NCBI RefSeq assembly: GCF_001425785.1
Contig: NZ_LMDI01000029.1
Span: forward strand, 1 to 64,000
Length of the DNA stretch: 64,000 nucleotides
From: Rhizobacter sp. Root1221
GTDB lineage: Bacteria; Pseudomonadota; Gammaproteobacteria; Burkholderiales; Burkholderiaceae_C
Direction: 5' to 3'
This document shows, in pieces, positions 1-8,888 of this stretch; the stretch's first letter is position 1; each line of letters begins with the position of its first letter. A program made the position numbers and the translations under genes. Under the pieces are notes generated by a model that saw nothing but the letters and a program-made list of their open reading frames with translations, was not told the DNA's origin and made no database searches.

Positions 1-1
1 A

Positions 2-388
2 CATGGCGCCACCCACGTTCAGTTTCTGCCGGGCGGCCGGGCCTCCGGCACCGCGCGCATCGAAGACCAGGCCATCGTGGCCAACGGCTCGGTCACCGGC
101 GGCACCGTGGGCGGCCTCAGTGTCATCGGCGTGACGGGCAGCCCGTGGGGCAACAACGCCTTCACGGTGTCCGGCTCCGCGCAGGTGCGCACCACGTTCT
201 ACCCGCTCGGCTTCTTCGAGCCGAACCAGGGCGCATCGGGCACGTTGAACCTGCACGGCGACGTCGAGTACCGCGGCGCGGGCCTCAACCTTGGTGCGGG
301 CAACCGGTCGGGGTTCGTGGACCAGACGTCCAACGTGGGCTCGGACACCGACGTCAACAAGAAGACCGCGCTGACCTGGCGGCCCTGA
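2..388 (+). CDS. C-terminal part of a secreted-type protein, 5' end outside window
   Basis: The frame is open from the first complete codon of the window and stops at TGA 386-388, so the start lies upstream. The 128 visible residues are rich in Gly, Thr, Asn and Val with an alternating polar/hydrophobic pattern, as in beta-rich exported or outer-membrane proteins. There is no membrane segment and no PEP-CTERM tail. I do not recognise the family. A perfect hairpin 20 bases after the stop fits the end of its transcript. Confidence 0.6.
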   Translation, partial: HGATHVQFLPGGRASGTARIEDQAIVANGSVTGGTVGGLSVIGVTGSPWGNNAFTVSGSAQVRTTFYPLGFFEPNQGASGTLNLHGDVEYRGAGLNLGAGNRSGFVDQTSNVGSDTDVNKKTALTWRP

Positions 389-407
389 ACGGCACTTGCC
401 GTTCCAT

Positions 408-435
408 GAGGCCCACCCGCCCGCGGGTGGGCCTC
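408..435 (+). terminator. Perfect GC-rich hairpin after the first gene
   Basis: GAGGCCCACCCGC at 408-420 and its exact complement at 423-435 form a 13-bp inverted repeat just downstream of the stop at 388. No T-run follows, so this is a terminator-like or 3'-end-protecting stem rather than a classical intrinsic terminator. Confidence 0.5.
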
Positions 436-764
436 AGCGCCCTTGCCGGCCGCCACGCAGCGCGGCTGCGCCGGGGCGTCACGTGGGCGGCGCACCCGCG
501 CCGCCCACCTCCGCGTCGGAGCGCAGGCCATGCGCACGAAGCACCGGACCGCCGAGTTGGCGCTTGGTCACGGCATACACCCTGGCCTGTCCGTAGCGGG
601 CGCGCAGCAGTTCCGCCTGCCGGCCATCCACGTGGCGCCGGAGGACCACGTCGTAGGCGGGAACGCCTTCATCCACCGCACATGGTGAGCGTGAATCGAA
701 TTGCCCATCGGGCCTCCAGGAAACGCATGGCCGGGATGGCCGTGTGCTTCATTGTTGCCCGGGG

Positions 765-793
765 TTGACGCGCAAGTAAAGACTATTTACAGT
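765..793 (+). promoter_or_regulatory. Candidate sigma70 promoter carrying a GTAAA-N5-TTTAC palindrome
   Basis: TTGACG (765-770), a 17-base spacer and TACAGT (788-793) make a plausible promoter facing the SEC-C relic. The spacer and -10 region contain AGTAAAGACTATTTAC (775-790) with GTAAA/TTTAC arms. Nearly the same sequence recurs at 47057-47075 on the other strand, and a related promoter with the same TTGACGCGCA start lies at 47103. The rest of 389-989 holds no gene that I can support. Confidence 0.45.
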
Positions 794-989
794 GCGCATC
801 CTCCGCTGATCCAGGCAACACGTTTCGCACGGCACCTCATCGCGATGTCCGCAGGCCTCGTCACCAACCACCACCCTTTGATGGGGCAGGCCAGGTTCGT
901 GCCCCCTGCGGCGGCGCTCAGGTCGTTCGGCGGCTGCGCGTGTGCCGGCCGCAGGAGAAACCGTCCATCCAACCATCAGGAGATTCGCC

Positions 990-1061
990 ATGAAACCGAA
1001 CCAACAAGACGACGCGTGCTTTCGAAGTGATGAGCAAGCGCCGCAAGGGCTTCCCCTCTGA
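990..1061 (+). CDS. Short 23-residue ORF overlapping the SEC-C relic start
   Basis: ATG 990 has a good Shine-Dalgarno (AGGAG at 978-982, 7-base spacing) and encodes 23 residues before TGA 1059-1061. It overlaps the SEC-C frame, whose own ATG at 1030 has no comparable ribosome site. Either this is a translated leader coupled to the next frame, or it is the true N-terminus of the SEC-C gene separated from it by yet another frameshift. No family is recognised. Confidence 0.3.
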   Translation: MKPNQQDDACFRSDEQAPQGLPL

Positions 1062-1229
1062 AACCGGGGTCAAGCGCGGGCGCCGCATCGTCGGCGGCAC
1101 CAAGGAACTGACCGAGAAACTCGGCCGCAACGATCCATGCCCTTGCGGTTCAGCGAGGTCGTTTCAAGCACTGCTGCCTCCGCAGCGGATGCTTTCGATG
1201 GCGTCAATCGCCACCACTACGAGCGCTGA
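1030..1229 (+). pseudogene. SEC-C motif protein with two frameshifts
   Basis: Frame 1 from ATG 1030 reads a basic N-terminus and then [11 protein letters not shown], the start of a SEC-C zinc-binding motif. The expected end of the motif (RFKHCC) is in a second frame, reached by skipping one base near 1160. The expected tail ([12 protein letters not shown], stop 1227-1229) is in a third frame, reached by skipping one more base near 1189. Two +1 shifts within about 70 bases break an otherwise clear small zinc-motif protein. SEC-C motifs occur at the C-terminus of SecA and in many small proteins. Unread decay and sequence error both remain possible. Confidence 0.7.
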
Positions 1230-1266
1230 CGGCGCGTGAAGTGACGTGTGAACAGGTGCCGCCACT

Positions 1267-1542
1267 GTGGCGCGGCATGGAACAGACATCACGCTGGGAC
1301 TCGCGCTCGCGAAGGCCCCGGCCGACTGGCTTCCGCTGGCGGCCTCGTGCCTCGGCACGCTGGCGCTGTTCCTGTTGCAGGGCATCGCGATGCGGCTCGT
1401 GATGCTGTGTGGCACGTGCCTGTGGATCGCCAACAACCTGATCGCGGGGTCGATCGGGGGCACCGCGCTCGAGCTGGTGGTGGCCGTCGTCAACTTGAGT
1501 ACGGTCTGGCGCCTGTACCGGCGTGCGCCTCAAGCGGCTTGA
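1267..1542 (+). pseudogene. C-terminal fragment of a YgjV-type inner membrane protein
   Basis: The frame from a GTG at 1267 gives about 90 residues with three hydrophobic segments and the sequence IANNLIAGSIGGTALE, which I recognise from the C-terminal half of the YgjV/Imp-YgjV inner-membrane family. Whole members have roughly 160-180 residues, so about the first 80 residues are missing and no upstream frame supplies them. No ribosome site precedes the GTG. Together with the broken SEC-C gene just upstream it marks 1.0-1.5 kb as a decaying stretch. Positions 1543-1768 hold nothing identifiable. Confidence 0.6.
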
Positions 1543-1768
1543 CGGGCTGGGACCGGTGGTGCGCCGGCAGCGGCGCAAGGGCCCGTGTGCCGACGCGGGG
1601 CGCCGACACGGTGAAGCCGCCGTTCGAGAACTCGATCACACCTTTCGTCAGGTCTCGCCCAGGCGTTCGGCACGGCCATGCCCCCCAGGGCCATACTGCG
1701 CCGCACACACCGCGGTTCGTCTCCAGCGGTGACCCGCACCGACCGCCCTGCCTCGTGCCGACCTCCCG

Positions 1769-2200
1769 ATGACATCCAGCGCCCCCTATCTCGACTTCGC
1801 CGTGGTCCAGGCCGACGACGACTTGCAGGAATTGACGGTATCGGCCGCAAGCGACCGCTTCGCGGGACAGGTCGGCCTGTACGCGAGCCCCGACGAGCTC
1901 CGCGACATCGCCGACCGCCTCCGCCCGTTCCTCAGCGGCCGCGGCGGACGGCGCGAGTTCCTGCTGGGCCAGGAGGATTTCGTCGGGTACGGCACCGTGC
2001 GCCTGAGCCTGAACCGCAAGGAGTTCGCGGACAGCGTCCTCGTCGAGGTGGCGCTCCGGGCCAACCCGTCCGAGCCCCACGCGCCGGCGGAATCCTGTGT
2101 GCTGCGCTTCCCTGCATCGGTTGCCGAGCTGGAGCGCTTCGAGGCCGACCTCCGGCGTGTGGCACAGCGGCTCGGGTCGCGTGCGGTCATCGGCTCCTGA
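1769..2200 (+). CDS. Hypothetical protein, 143 aa
   Basis: ATG 1769 opens a 143-residue acidic, soluble-looking protein with no signal peptide or membrane segment. Its length, lack of rare codons and third-position GC bias fit a real gene. It may be a two-layer alpha/beta fold: strand-rich stretches with ELRDIADRLRPFL and AELERFEADLRRVAQRL helices. I do not recognise the family. It stands alone between the degraded locus and the glycosyltransferase cassette; the 275 bases after it hold no obvious gene. Confidence 0.6.
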   Translation: MTSSAPYLDFAVVQADDDLQELTVSAASDRFAGQVGLYASPDELRDIADRLRPFLSGRGGRREFLLGQEDFVGYGTVRLSLNRKEFADSVLVEVALRANPSEPHAPAESCVLRFPASVAELERFEADLRRVAQRLGSRAVIGS

Positions 2201-2475
2201 CCGCATGTCTCCCGGCGCACGGAATCGCGCGGGAGCTTGACCCGCTCGACGCCGATCTTTTGAACCCGATCCCATGGATTCGGGAACATCTCGCGAGCCC
2301 TCCCGATCCGTTTCAACTGCAGCGCCCATGCAGAGTCTGGAAAGCTGGGAAGCCGATTTTCGCCTTTAGGCAAAGGGGTTTTCTGCGGTCGACCTGTAGC
2401 GATCGGGCCACCGGATGTGGCACCATCACTGCATGATCAATCTGATCGTACGGCTGGTCGCGCAGCGAGGATGAC

Positions 2476-3540
2476 TTGGCGAAGGCCATCGAAGCCTCCG
2501 AGCGCGACACGCTGCGCAAGATGCATTCCGGCATTCCGACATTGAGCGTCGTGATGCCGGTTCACAACGCCATGCCGTATCTTGGCGCAGCCATCGAAGC
2601 GATCCTGCAGCAGAGCTTCGGCGATTTCGAGTTCGTGATCGGAGATGACTGCTCGACAGACGGGTCCGCCGCTTGCGCCGAGGCCTTCGCCAAGCGCGAT
2701 CCCCGCATTCGCGTGCTTCGAAGTGCCATCCGACTGGGGCCGGCCGGCAGTTCCAACTGGGTGGCGGACGAGGCGCGTGCGCCTCTGGTCGCCCGCATGG
2801 ACGCCGACGACCTGTGCCACCCGCGCCGGCTTGAACTTCAAGTGCGGGCCCTTGCCGAACATCGGTCCGCCGTGCTCGTCGGCACGCTCTACAGCCTCAT
2901 CGATGGCGCCGATCGCCCCATCCGCGGCGTGGACCGGTCGACGCTTCTCGGCAGGCCCACCCCTCCGATCGCGCATTCCTCGGTGCTCTACCGCAAGTGG
3001 GCATTCGACCAGGTCGGCGGGTACTGCCAGAAGTCCAGCTACTTCGAAGATTCCGAGCTGTACCGCCGGCTCGCCCAGGTGGGCGAGATCCTGGTCATTG
3101 CCGACGACTTGCTCCTGTACCGGTTCGCTGGAACAAGCGCTCGCCTGACCGATGATCGGGCAGTGGTCGAACAGGCTCTGAACGCGATGCCCGCCACGCT
3201 CCGGCTGCGCGAGTCCAGGCACGATGACGCAGACAAGCTCGAACCGGAAGTCTTCCGCACGCTGGGAAGCCTCCGCCTGTGGGCGAACCTGCCGCCGGAA
3301 ATCCTGAAAAACATGGCCACCCGCATGCGGCTTCTGCCTCTTAGCGCCAGTGTCCGCGTGATTGCCTGGGCCCTGATTTGCAGCCTGTCGCCGTCGATGG
3401 CGCGTCGGGCCACCCGCGCACGGCTGTCCTGGCGGAACTGGCGCGCACGCCGGCGCGTTCCCTCGGGGCATCTCTTTCGATGGGTGCCTGATGGTCCGTC
3501 CATCAACCTCGGGCGCATCGATCCGCCGATAGCCAAATGA
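2476..3540 (+). CDS. GT2-family glycosyltransferase, first gene of an ATGA-coupled cassette
   Basis: The N-terminus LSVVMPVHNAMPYL followed by GDDCSTDGSAA and the metal-binding RMDADD (about residue 107) is the GT-A core of family 2 glycosyltransferases, which add a sugar from a nucleotide-sugar donor. There is no C-terminal membrane anchor, so it is cytosolic. The start is uncertain: TTG 2476 follows GCGAGG, while ATG 2521 lies just before the conserved core. A 13-codon ORF (2433-2474) ends two bases before the TTG and could act as a coupled leader. Its stop overlaps the next start as ATGA. Acceptor and sugar cannot be told. Confidence 0.85.
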   Translation: MAKAIEASERDTLRKMHSGIPTLSVVMPVHNAMPYLGAAIEAILQQSFGDFEFVIGDDCSTDGSAACAEAFAKRDPRIRVLRSAIRLGPAGSSNWVADEARAPLVARMDADDLCHPRRLELQVRALAEHRSAVLVGTLYSLIDGADRPIRGVDRSTLLGRPTPPIAHSSVLYRKWAFDQVGGYCQKSSYFEDSELYRRLAQVGEILVIADDLLLYRFAGTSARLTDDRAVVEQALNAMPATLRLRESRHDDADKLEPEVFRTLGSLRLWANLPPEILKNMATRMRLLPLSASVRVIAWALICSLSPSMARRATRARLSWRNWRARRRVPSGHLFRWVPDGPSINLGRIDPPIAK

Positions 3541-5261
3541 GTCAGCCGAACCGCCTGGGGCCGGGTGAGCGTCCGCGGGTCGGAACGCTGCTGGTGACGC
3601 TCTGGCGTGTGCTGTCGCGCCCCCGCCGACACGCGGTGGCGCTCACCGTGGGTGTGACGGTCGTTGCCGGCGTTGCCGAACTCGGGGCGCTGGTCGCCTT
3701 GAAGCAGTTCCTGCACGCCGTCATGCACGCGGTCGACCAGTGGCACTCCGTGGGCCCGTTGCTCGTCTTTGCCTTCTCTGTCATTGCGGTGGCCCTGGCG
3801 AGGCTGGCAACCCTGAAACTGCAGGATGGGCTCGTGCTGGGTTTCGCGTCCGACGCCAGTTCGGAAATCTTCTCCCGCGCGCTTCGGCAGCCTTACCTGC
3901 AACATGTGAAGCGCGAGTCCGCGGAGTTGTTCGCAGCACTCGAGAACATGCAACGCCTCGTCAACGGCGCCCTCGGGCCTCTGGTGCAAGCCATGGTCAG
4001 CGCCGTGCTGGCCGTTGCGCTACTGGCCTATCTGGTGGTCATCGCGCCATTGATCGTCCTGCCGGTGCTGGGCTTGCTCGCCTTGACCTGCTGGGCCGTG
4101 GGCCTGCTGGCGACGCGCCGTTCCGAACACGGGGGGCAGACACTGCAATCGCTTGCCTTGCGGCGGTTCAAGGTGACCCATGAAGCCCAGAGCGGCTATC
4201 GCGACCTCGTGCTTTCGCATGAGCAGATGCGGGTCACGGCGCAGTTCCAGCAGACGGAAGCGCACTTCCGGACACGGCAGGCGCGTGATCGTTTCGCCGC
4301 GTTGGGCCCGCGTCACGTCGTGGAAATGGTCGTCGTGCTGGCGGCGATCGCCCTGGTCTGGTTGTTGTCGCGCCGGCCAGACGGCATCACGTCCGGCATT
4401 CCGGTCATCGGCGTGGCCGCACTCGGCATGCAACGGCTGATGCCGTTGATCAACGGTTGCCATGCGGGGTGGCGCCTTTTTCGCACCAACAGCGATGTCC
4501 TCGCAGACACGCTGGGCCTGATGCAACGGCCAGCGCTGCCAATGCCGCATCTTCCACCCGGTGTCTTGCCGTTCGAACGGGCGGTGGTCCTGGAACACGT
4601 GGAAATGCGCTACGAGGACCGTGAAGTGATCCTGCGCGATGTCAATGTCACCATCCGCAAAGGCGAACGCGTCGCCATCGTGGGGCCATCCGGAAGTGGC
4701 AAGAGCAGCCTGCTGGACATCCTCCTTGGATTGGTCGAGCCAACGGCCGGGCGCCTGCTGGTCGACGGGATGCCACTCGATTCGCATGAGCGGCTGTGGG
4801 CCTGGCAGAGTCAGGTGGCGTGCGTCGCGCAGAACGTGTACCTGCGAGACGCGCCAATTCGCGATGTCATCATGAACGCGGCAGGAAACAGCCCCGTCAA
4901 CATCGCGCAGTTCGACAGCGCCGTGTCCGGCGCCGGGCTCCGGCCGTTCCTGGCGTCGCTGCCGTCGGGCGCGGACACCCGCATCGGTGACGGTGGCGTG
5001 CTCCTGTCCGGCGGGCAACGGCAGAGGATCGCCATCGCGCGAGCGCTGTACCGGCGGGCGCCGGTGCTGGTACTCGATGAAGCGACCAGCCAACTCGACG
5101 CCGCGACGGAAGCCAGCATCCTGGACACCCTGGATGCACTCGGGCAGTCCATGACCATCCTGATCGTCACTCACCGCGACGCGGCGCTTCGCGGCTGTTC
5201 CCGGATTCTCGACGTTCGCCAGGGCACCGTGGCGGAGCGGGTGATGGAGGCTTCCGCATGA
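3537..5261 (+). CDS. ABC exporter, fused permease and ATPase (MsbA-like half transporter)
   Basis: A membrane domain with several hydrophobic segments in residues ~30-310 is followed by an ATPase domain with Walker A GPSGSGKSS (~382-390), signature LSGGQ (~490), Walker B VLVLDEATSQLD (~509-520) and the H-loop VTHRD (~543). At 574 residues this is a homodimeric exporter of the MsbA/lipid-linked type. No peptidase domain is present, so a classical double-glycine peptide exporter is unlikely. The start overlaps the glycosyltransferase stop and the end overlaps the pyruvyl-transferase start, both as ATGA. This implies co-translation and a substrate made by the neighbouring enzymes. Confidence 0.9.
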   Translation: MSQPNRLGPGERPRVGTLLVTLWRVLSRPRRHAVALTVGVTVVAGVAELGALVALKQFLHAVMHAVDQWHSVGPLLVFAFSVIAVALARLATLKLQDGLVLGFASDASSEIFSRALRQPYLQHVKRESAELFAALENMQRLVNGALGPLVQAMVSAVLAVALLAYLVVIAPLIVLPVLGLLALTCWAVGLLATRRSEHGGQTLQSLALRRFKVTHEAQSGYRDLVLSHEQMRVTAQFQQTEAHFRTRQARDRFAALGPRHVVEMVVVLAAIALVWLLSRRPDGITSGIPVIGVAALGMQRLMPLINGCHAGWRLFRTNSDVLADTLGLMQRPALPMPHLPPGVLPFERAVVLEHVEMRYEDREVILRDVNVTIRKGERVAIVGPSGSGKSSLLDILLGLVEPTAGRLLVDGMPLDSHERLWAWQSQVACVAQNVYLRDAPIRDVIMNAAGNSPVNIAQFDSAVSGAGLRPFLASLPSGADTRIGDGGVLLSGGQRQRIAIARALYRRAPVLVLDEATSQLDAATEASILDTLDALGQSMTILIVTHRDAALRGCSRILDVRQGTVAERVMEASA

Positions 5262-6145
5262 GTTTCGGATTGCTCACCTACGAAACGATCAATCTGGGCG
5301 ATCACGTCCAGAGCATCGCTGCGAAGCGCTTCCTGCCGCATGTCGATGTTCTCCTGCAGCGAGACGCTCTCCAGCTGGAACCGGGTGGCGAGGGCCAGGT
5401 TCACGCCATCCTCAACGGGTGGTATCTCGAACGACCCGTGAACTGGCCGCCGCATTCCCGCATCCGTCCCCTGCTCGTGTCGATGCACTTCGACACCCGG
5501 CGCATGCTCAGGCAATTCTGGATTCCTTCGCCAGCGTCCCAGATGCTGAGTCCGCAAGGCAGGGAATGGCTGATTGCGCACGGCCCGGTCGGTGCGCGCG
5601 ACCCGGCCACGCTCGAACTGCTGCAGCGCCACCGCATCCCGAGCTGGTATTCCGGATGCCTCACCTTGACACTCCCCACGCCGAACGCAGCGAGGGATGA
5701 CGTCGTGGTGGCCTGCGATCTCCCTGAGCCCTACCTCACCGCGATGAAGCGCCGCACGACTTCCCCGGTCACCTCCGTCACGCACCTCGACCTGATGACG
5801 AGCGGCCACGCACAGCGGATGGCAAAGGCACAGGCCCTGCTCGATCTTTACGCGCGCGCGCGCGCGGTAGTCACGACCCGACTGCATTGCGCGCTGCCTT
5901 GCCTGGCGTTCGGCACGCCGGTGCTGTTCGTGCCCACCGCTCCCGATCGCAGGCGGCTGCAGCCGGCATTCGAGCTGGCGCACATCGCGAAGCCATCCGC
6001 CTTCTTGTCGGGGCGTTTCGATTTCGACTTCGATGCCCCCCCGCCGAACCCGGAGCTTTGGCGGCCGCTGGCACGGCAGCTTGCCGAGCGATGCCAGGAC
6101 TTCATCCAGTCCGTGCCCTCCCGCATCCCGGAAGTCACCCGATGA
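5258..6145 (+). CDS. Polysaccharide pyruvyl transferase family protein
   Basis: The 295-residue protein begins FGLLTYETINLGDHVQSIAA, with the GD-x-xQ pattern at the N-terminus, and later has VTTRLHCALPCLAFGTPV, the R-x-H loop that marks the pyruvyl-transferase (CsaB/GumL-like, GT-B-like) fold. Known members put a ketal-linked pyruvate on sugars using phosphoenolpyruvate; others of this fold have unknown substrates. There is no signal peptide. ATGA overlaps at both ends place it inside the cassette. The enzymatic activity is inferred from the family only. Confidence 0.8.
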   Translation: MSFGLLTYETINLGDHVQSIAAKRFLPHVDVLLQRDALQLEPGGEGQVHAILNGWYLERPVNWPPHSRIRPLLVSMHFDTRRMLRQFWIPSPASQMLSPQGREWLIAHGPVGARDPATLELLQRHRIPSWYSGCLTLTLPTPNAARDDVVVACDLPEPYLTAMKRRTTSPVTSVTHLDLMTSGHAQRMAKAQALLDLYARARAVVTTRLHCALPCLAFGTPVLFVPTAPDRRRLQPAFELAHIAKPSAFLSGRFDFDFDAPPPNPELWRPLARQLAERCQDFIQSVPSRIPEVTR

Positions 6146-6894
6146 CGATCCGAGGTTACGTGATTTGTTCCTACCCGCGCAGCGGTTCCAACTACCTGTG
6201 CCAGCTCCTGGCGTCGACGGGGACCTTGGGCCGCCCCCAGGACTGGTTCAACGGCAAGGGCATCCGGGCGCGCGAGGACGCGGCCTATCCCCTGGAGCCT
6301 CACGTCCAACTTCAGCAGGTGCTGGCACGGGGTGTCACTGACAATGGCGTGTACGGCATGAAGATGTTCTGCGAAGGCTTCGACCGCATCGCAGGGCTGG
6401 ACTGGCCTTCCGCGTTGCCGGAGCTGCGCTGGATCCATCTTGAGCGCCTGGACCTGCTTGGCCAGGCCATCTCCGACGTGCGCTCGAAGCAGACCCGGCA
6501 ATATCGATCCACGGCCCGCGTGCAGGGACAACCGAAGTTCGGGCACGGCGCAATTCGCGACTCGCTGGCGCGTACCGCCCGCGACCACGGACGCTGGACA
6601 CTGTTCTTCGGGCGCAACGGCATCGTGCCCCTGCACCTGACCTACGAAGCTGTCGCCGCAGACCCGCAAGGCACCGTCGACGCCATCGCCCGCCTCGTGG
6701 GCCTGGAGGGGGCTCATCCCGTCCAGGCGCAGCACGTGACACTCGAAGTCCAGCGCGATGCCCTCTCCGACCAGTGGCGGCGACGATTCCTCGCCCGCGA
6801 GCAGGACATGACGCGCCTCGATTCACTGCCTTCGGCTGCCACACTGTGGACCCAGCGACAACTCTCACGGCTTCGGCAAAGGATCAACTCATGA
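6142..6894 (+). CDS. Stf0-type sulfotransferase
   Basis: ATG 6142 (overlapping the previous stop) opens a 250-residue protein. Its N-terminal VICSYPRSGSNYLCQLL contains the 5'-phosphosulfate-binding loop (PRSGSNYL, residues ~12-19). Further on it has RLDLLGQAISDVRSKQT and a LTYEAVAADPQGTVDAIARL segment, all typical of the Stf0 (trehalose 2-sulfotransferase) family. It should move sulfate from PAPS to a hydroxyl on a sugar or lipid. The frame extends far upstream, but only this ATG fits the family N-terminus and the ATGA coupling. Confidence 0.85.
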   Translation: MTIRGYVICSYPRSGSNYLCQLLASTGTLGRPQDWFNGKGIRAREDAAYPLEPHVQLQQVLARGVTDNGVYGMKMFCEGFDRIAGLDWPSALPELRWIHLERLDLLGQAISDVRSKQTRQYRSTARVQGQPKFGHGAIRDSLARTARDHGRWTLFFGRNGIVPLHLTYEAVAADPQGTVDAIARLVGLEGAHPVQAQHVTLEVQRDALSDQWRRRFLAREQDMTRLDSLPSAATLWTQRQLSRLRQRINS

Positions 6895-7649
6895 ACGACC
6901 TTTGGAATCGTCCCGTGTATCCGCTGTGCAAGGAACCGTTCGACCATCTGTGCGTCGACGGCTTTCTGCCGCAAGACCTGTTCGAAGAACTGGCGTCGAC
7001 CTTTCCGGAGTGCCCCCCTGCCACGGGCCCGACCGGATTCACGATCCACCCCGGCGATGCCGAGTTCGAACACCTCATGGCCAAGGGAGGCGCGTGGCGG
7101 GACCTGTGGATGGCCTGCAACAACCAGACCTTCACCAATTTCGTGCTGCAACAGTTCGCGGCGTGTTTCGCGACGGATGCCGCGGTGAACCTGGATCGCG
7201 CGCGCCATGTGTTGCACGTGGAGTCGAGGGCGGAGAAGGAAAGTCGGCTACCACTGCGGGTAGTGCATGCCCCTGACGATTTGTGGGTCCGGTTCGATCT
7301 CATGCAGGGGCGAGTCGGCTACAGGCGCAAGGTCCATGTTGATCACCGCCGAAGGGCGGCGACGATGCTGCTGTACTTCACCGACCCATCCGGTACGGAA
7401 GGCGGGGACCTGTCGCTCCATGGCCCTGGCGACCGAACGACCACCGTCTCACCGCGCGCGAACCGACTCGTCATGTTCCCGTGCAACAACGCGTCCTGGC
7501 ATTCGGTGTCGCCCATCGTTCGCCAGGACCATCCGCGCAACTTTCTCCAGGTCACGTTGTCCAGCTCGGTGGATCTGTGGCCGCCACTCCCACTGGGACT
7601 CGGGTCAAGGCTTCGCGAGGGTTTCAAGACGCTCGCCCGCGTTCGCTGA
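6891..7649 (+). CDS. 2-oxoglutarate/Fe(II)-dependent oxygenase, last gene of the cassette
   Basis: This 252-residue protein carries a double-stranded beta-helix core with the iron facial triad H149-x-D151 (in KVHVDHRRRAATMLLYFTD) and distal H204 (ASWHSVSP), then R216 positioned to bind 2-oxoglutarate. This is the prolyl-4-hydroxylase-like 2OG-Fe(II) oxygenase pattern. The reaction would be hydroxylation of the cassette product, or of a protein or peptide. The start overlaps the sulfotransferase stop as ATGA, completing four consecutive overlaps. No clear terminator follows. Confidence 0.85.
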   Translation: MNDLWNRPVYPLCKEPFDHLCVDGFLPQDLFEELASTFPECPPATGPTGFTIHPGDAEFEHLMAKGGAWRDLWMACNNQTFTNFVLQQFAACFATDAAVNLDRARHVLHVESRAEKESRLPLRVVHAPDDLWVRFDLMQGRVGYRRKVHVDHRRRAATMLLYFTDPSGTEGGDLSLHGPGDRTTTVSPRANRLVMFPCNNASWHSVSPIVRQDHPRNFLQVTLSSSVDLWPPLPLGLGSRLREGFKTLARVR

Positions 7650-7890
7650 TGCCTAGGGCAAATACGTTCTGGTTCTCCGGCGCGCGCCCACCTGATCGAT
7701 GTGTATCCCCAAGTCGTGATTCACCCGAGGCGCGCCAGGGTCATCACATGATCGCGAAGCAGGTGAGTCAAACGACAATCGTGCGCTCCTTCACGCGCAG
7801 GCGCGCGACGCGGTGAAAGTGACATCGACCTCTGCTTTCAGCGGGACATCGAGCGCCTGTTTCTCAATCCTCACGCCACCGGATCACCCC

Positions 7891-8826
7891 ATGGGAATCA
7901 TCAGAGCTATTGCGTCCTCGTCAGCGGCCGTCCTCGCGACGCTCGTGATGTTGGTCACGCCGCAACTCGCGTCGGCTCAAGCCACACGCACATGGGTCTC
8001 CGGGGTGGGTGACGACGCCAACCCCTGCAGCCGGACAGCGCCCTGCAAGACATTCGCGGGGGCGATCAGCAAGACCGCCATCAACGGCGAGATCAATTGC
8101 ATCGACGCCGGAGGTTTTGGCGCCGTCACGATCACGAAGTCCATCATCATCGACTGCAAGGGTGTCCTGGCGGGGGTGCTGAATGCCGGCACGAACGGGA
8201 TCACCATCAACGCCGGCGTCGGACAGGTGACCCTGCGCAACATCTCCATCGACGGCGCCGGCACCGGTTTCGCGGGCATTCGCGTGCTGGCAGCGGCCAG
8301 CGTCCAGATCGATCAGGTCGTCATTCGCGGGCAGACCGGCAACGGCATCGACGTGGTGTCGTCGGCCGCCACGAATGTCACCGTGACCAACAGCCTGATC
8401 CGCGAGAACGTGCAGCACGGCATCTGGGCGGCGCCGACGTCAGGTGCCTCCGCCAGGGTGGCGGTGTTCAATTCCACGTTGGCCGCCAACGGCCTGACCG
8501 GCCTCCGGCTCAACGACAACTGCTCAGCCAGCGTCAGCGACAGCCTGCTGACCGGCAACGGCTCCTCGGGTGCTGCCGCGTCCTCGACCGGTGCCGCCTC
8601 CACGATCATGCTGGACCGCGTGGTCTCGTCCGGCAACCGCGACGGCGGGGTGCTCGCCAAAGGTTCGGGCGCAATCGTCTGGCTGGCCAACACGCTGCTT
8701 TCGAGCAACGCCTACGGCTTCTTTCCGCCGGCCGGCGGCGGCACCTACGTGTCTTTCGGGAACAACCGGGTGATCGGGAATACCATTTCAGACGGCGTGC
8801 CTACCCAAGTGGTATCACAGCTCTGA
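7891..8826 (+). CDS. Secreted right-handed parallel beta-helix protein
   Basis: From ATG 7891 a signal peptide (hydrophobic stretch ending QLASAQ) precedes about 280 residues of short repeated Asn/Gly/Val-rich turns such as NGIDVVSSAATNVTVTNSLI. This is the beta-helix pattern shared with pectate-lyase-like proteins. An N-terminal ADDANPCSRTAPCKTFAGAI-like block (a WVSGVGDDANPCS start) is common in secreted proteins of this class in Proteobacteria. The 311-residue length fits one domain. An in-frame ATG further upstream would spoil the signal peptide. Catalytic function is unknown; it may be structural or polysaccharide-binding. Confidence 0.75.
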   Translation: MGIIRAIASSSAAVLATLVMLVTPQLASAQATRTWVSGVGDDANPCSRTAPCKTFAGAISKTAINGEINCIDAGGFGAVTITKSIIIDCKGVLAGVLNAGTNGITINAGVGQVTLRNISIDGAGTGFAGIRVLAAASVQIDQVVIRGQTGNGIDVVSSAATNVTVTNSLIRENVQHGIWAAPTSGASARVAVFNSTLAANGLTGLRLNDNCSASVSDSLLTGNGSSGAAASSTGAASTIMLDRVVSSGNRDGGVLAKGSGAIVWLANTLLSSNAYGFFPPAGGGTYVSFGNNRVIGNTISDGVPTQVVSQL

Positions 8827-8888
8827 TCGGATGGGCCCGCTGCGCGAGGACATGAAGCCACAGCGCCGATCTGGCCGGCGACGGGCCT

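Noticed and set aside
479-676. Minus-strand frame of 65 residues with plausible composition
   Set aside because: GTG start without ribosome site, no neighbours, no recognisable motif; GC-rich DNA often yields such frames.
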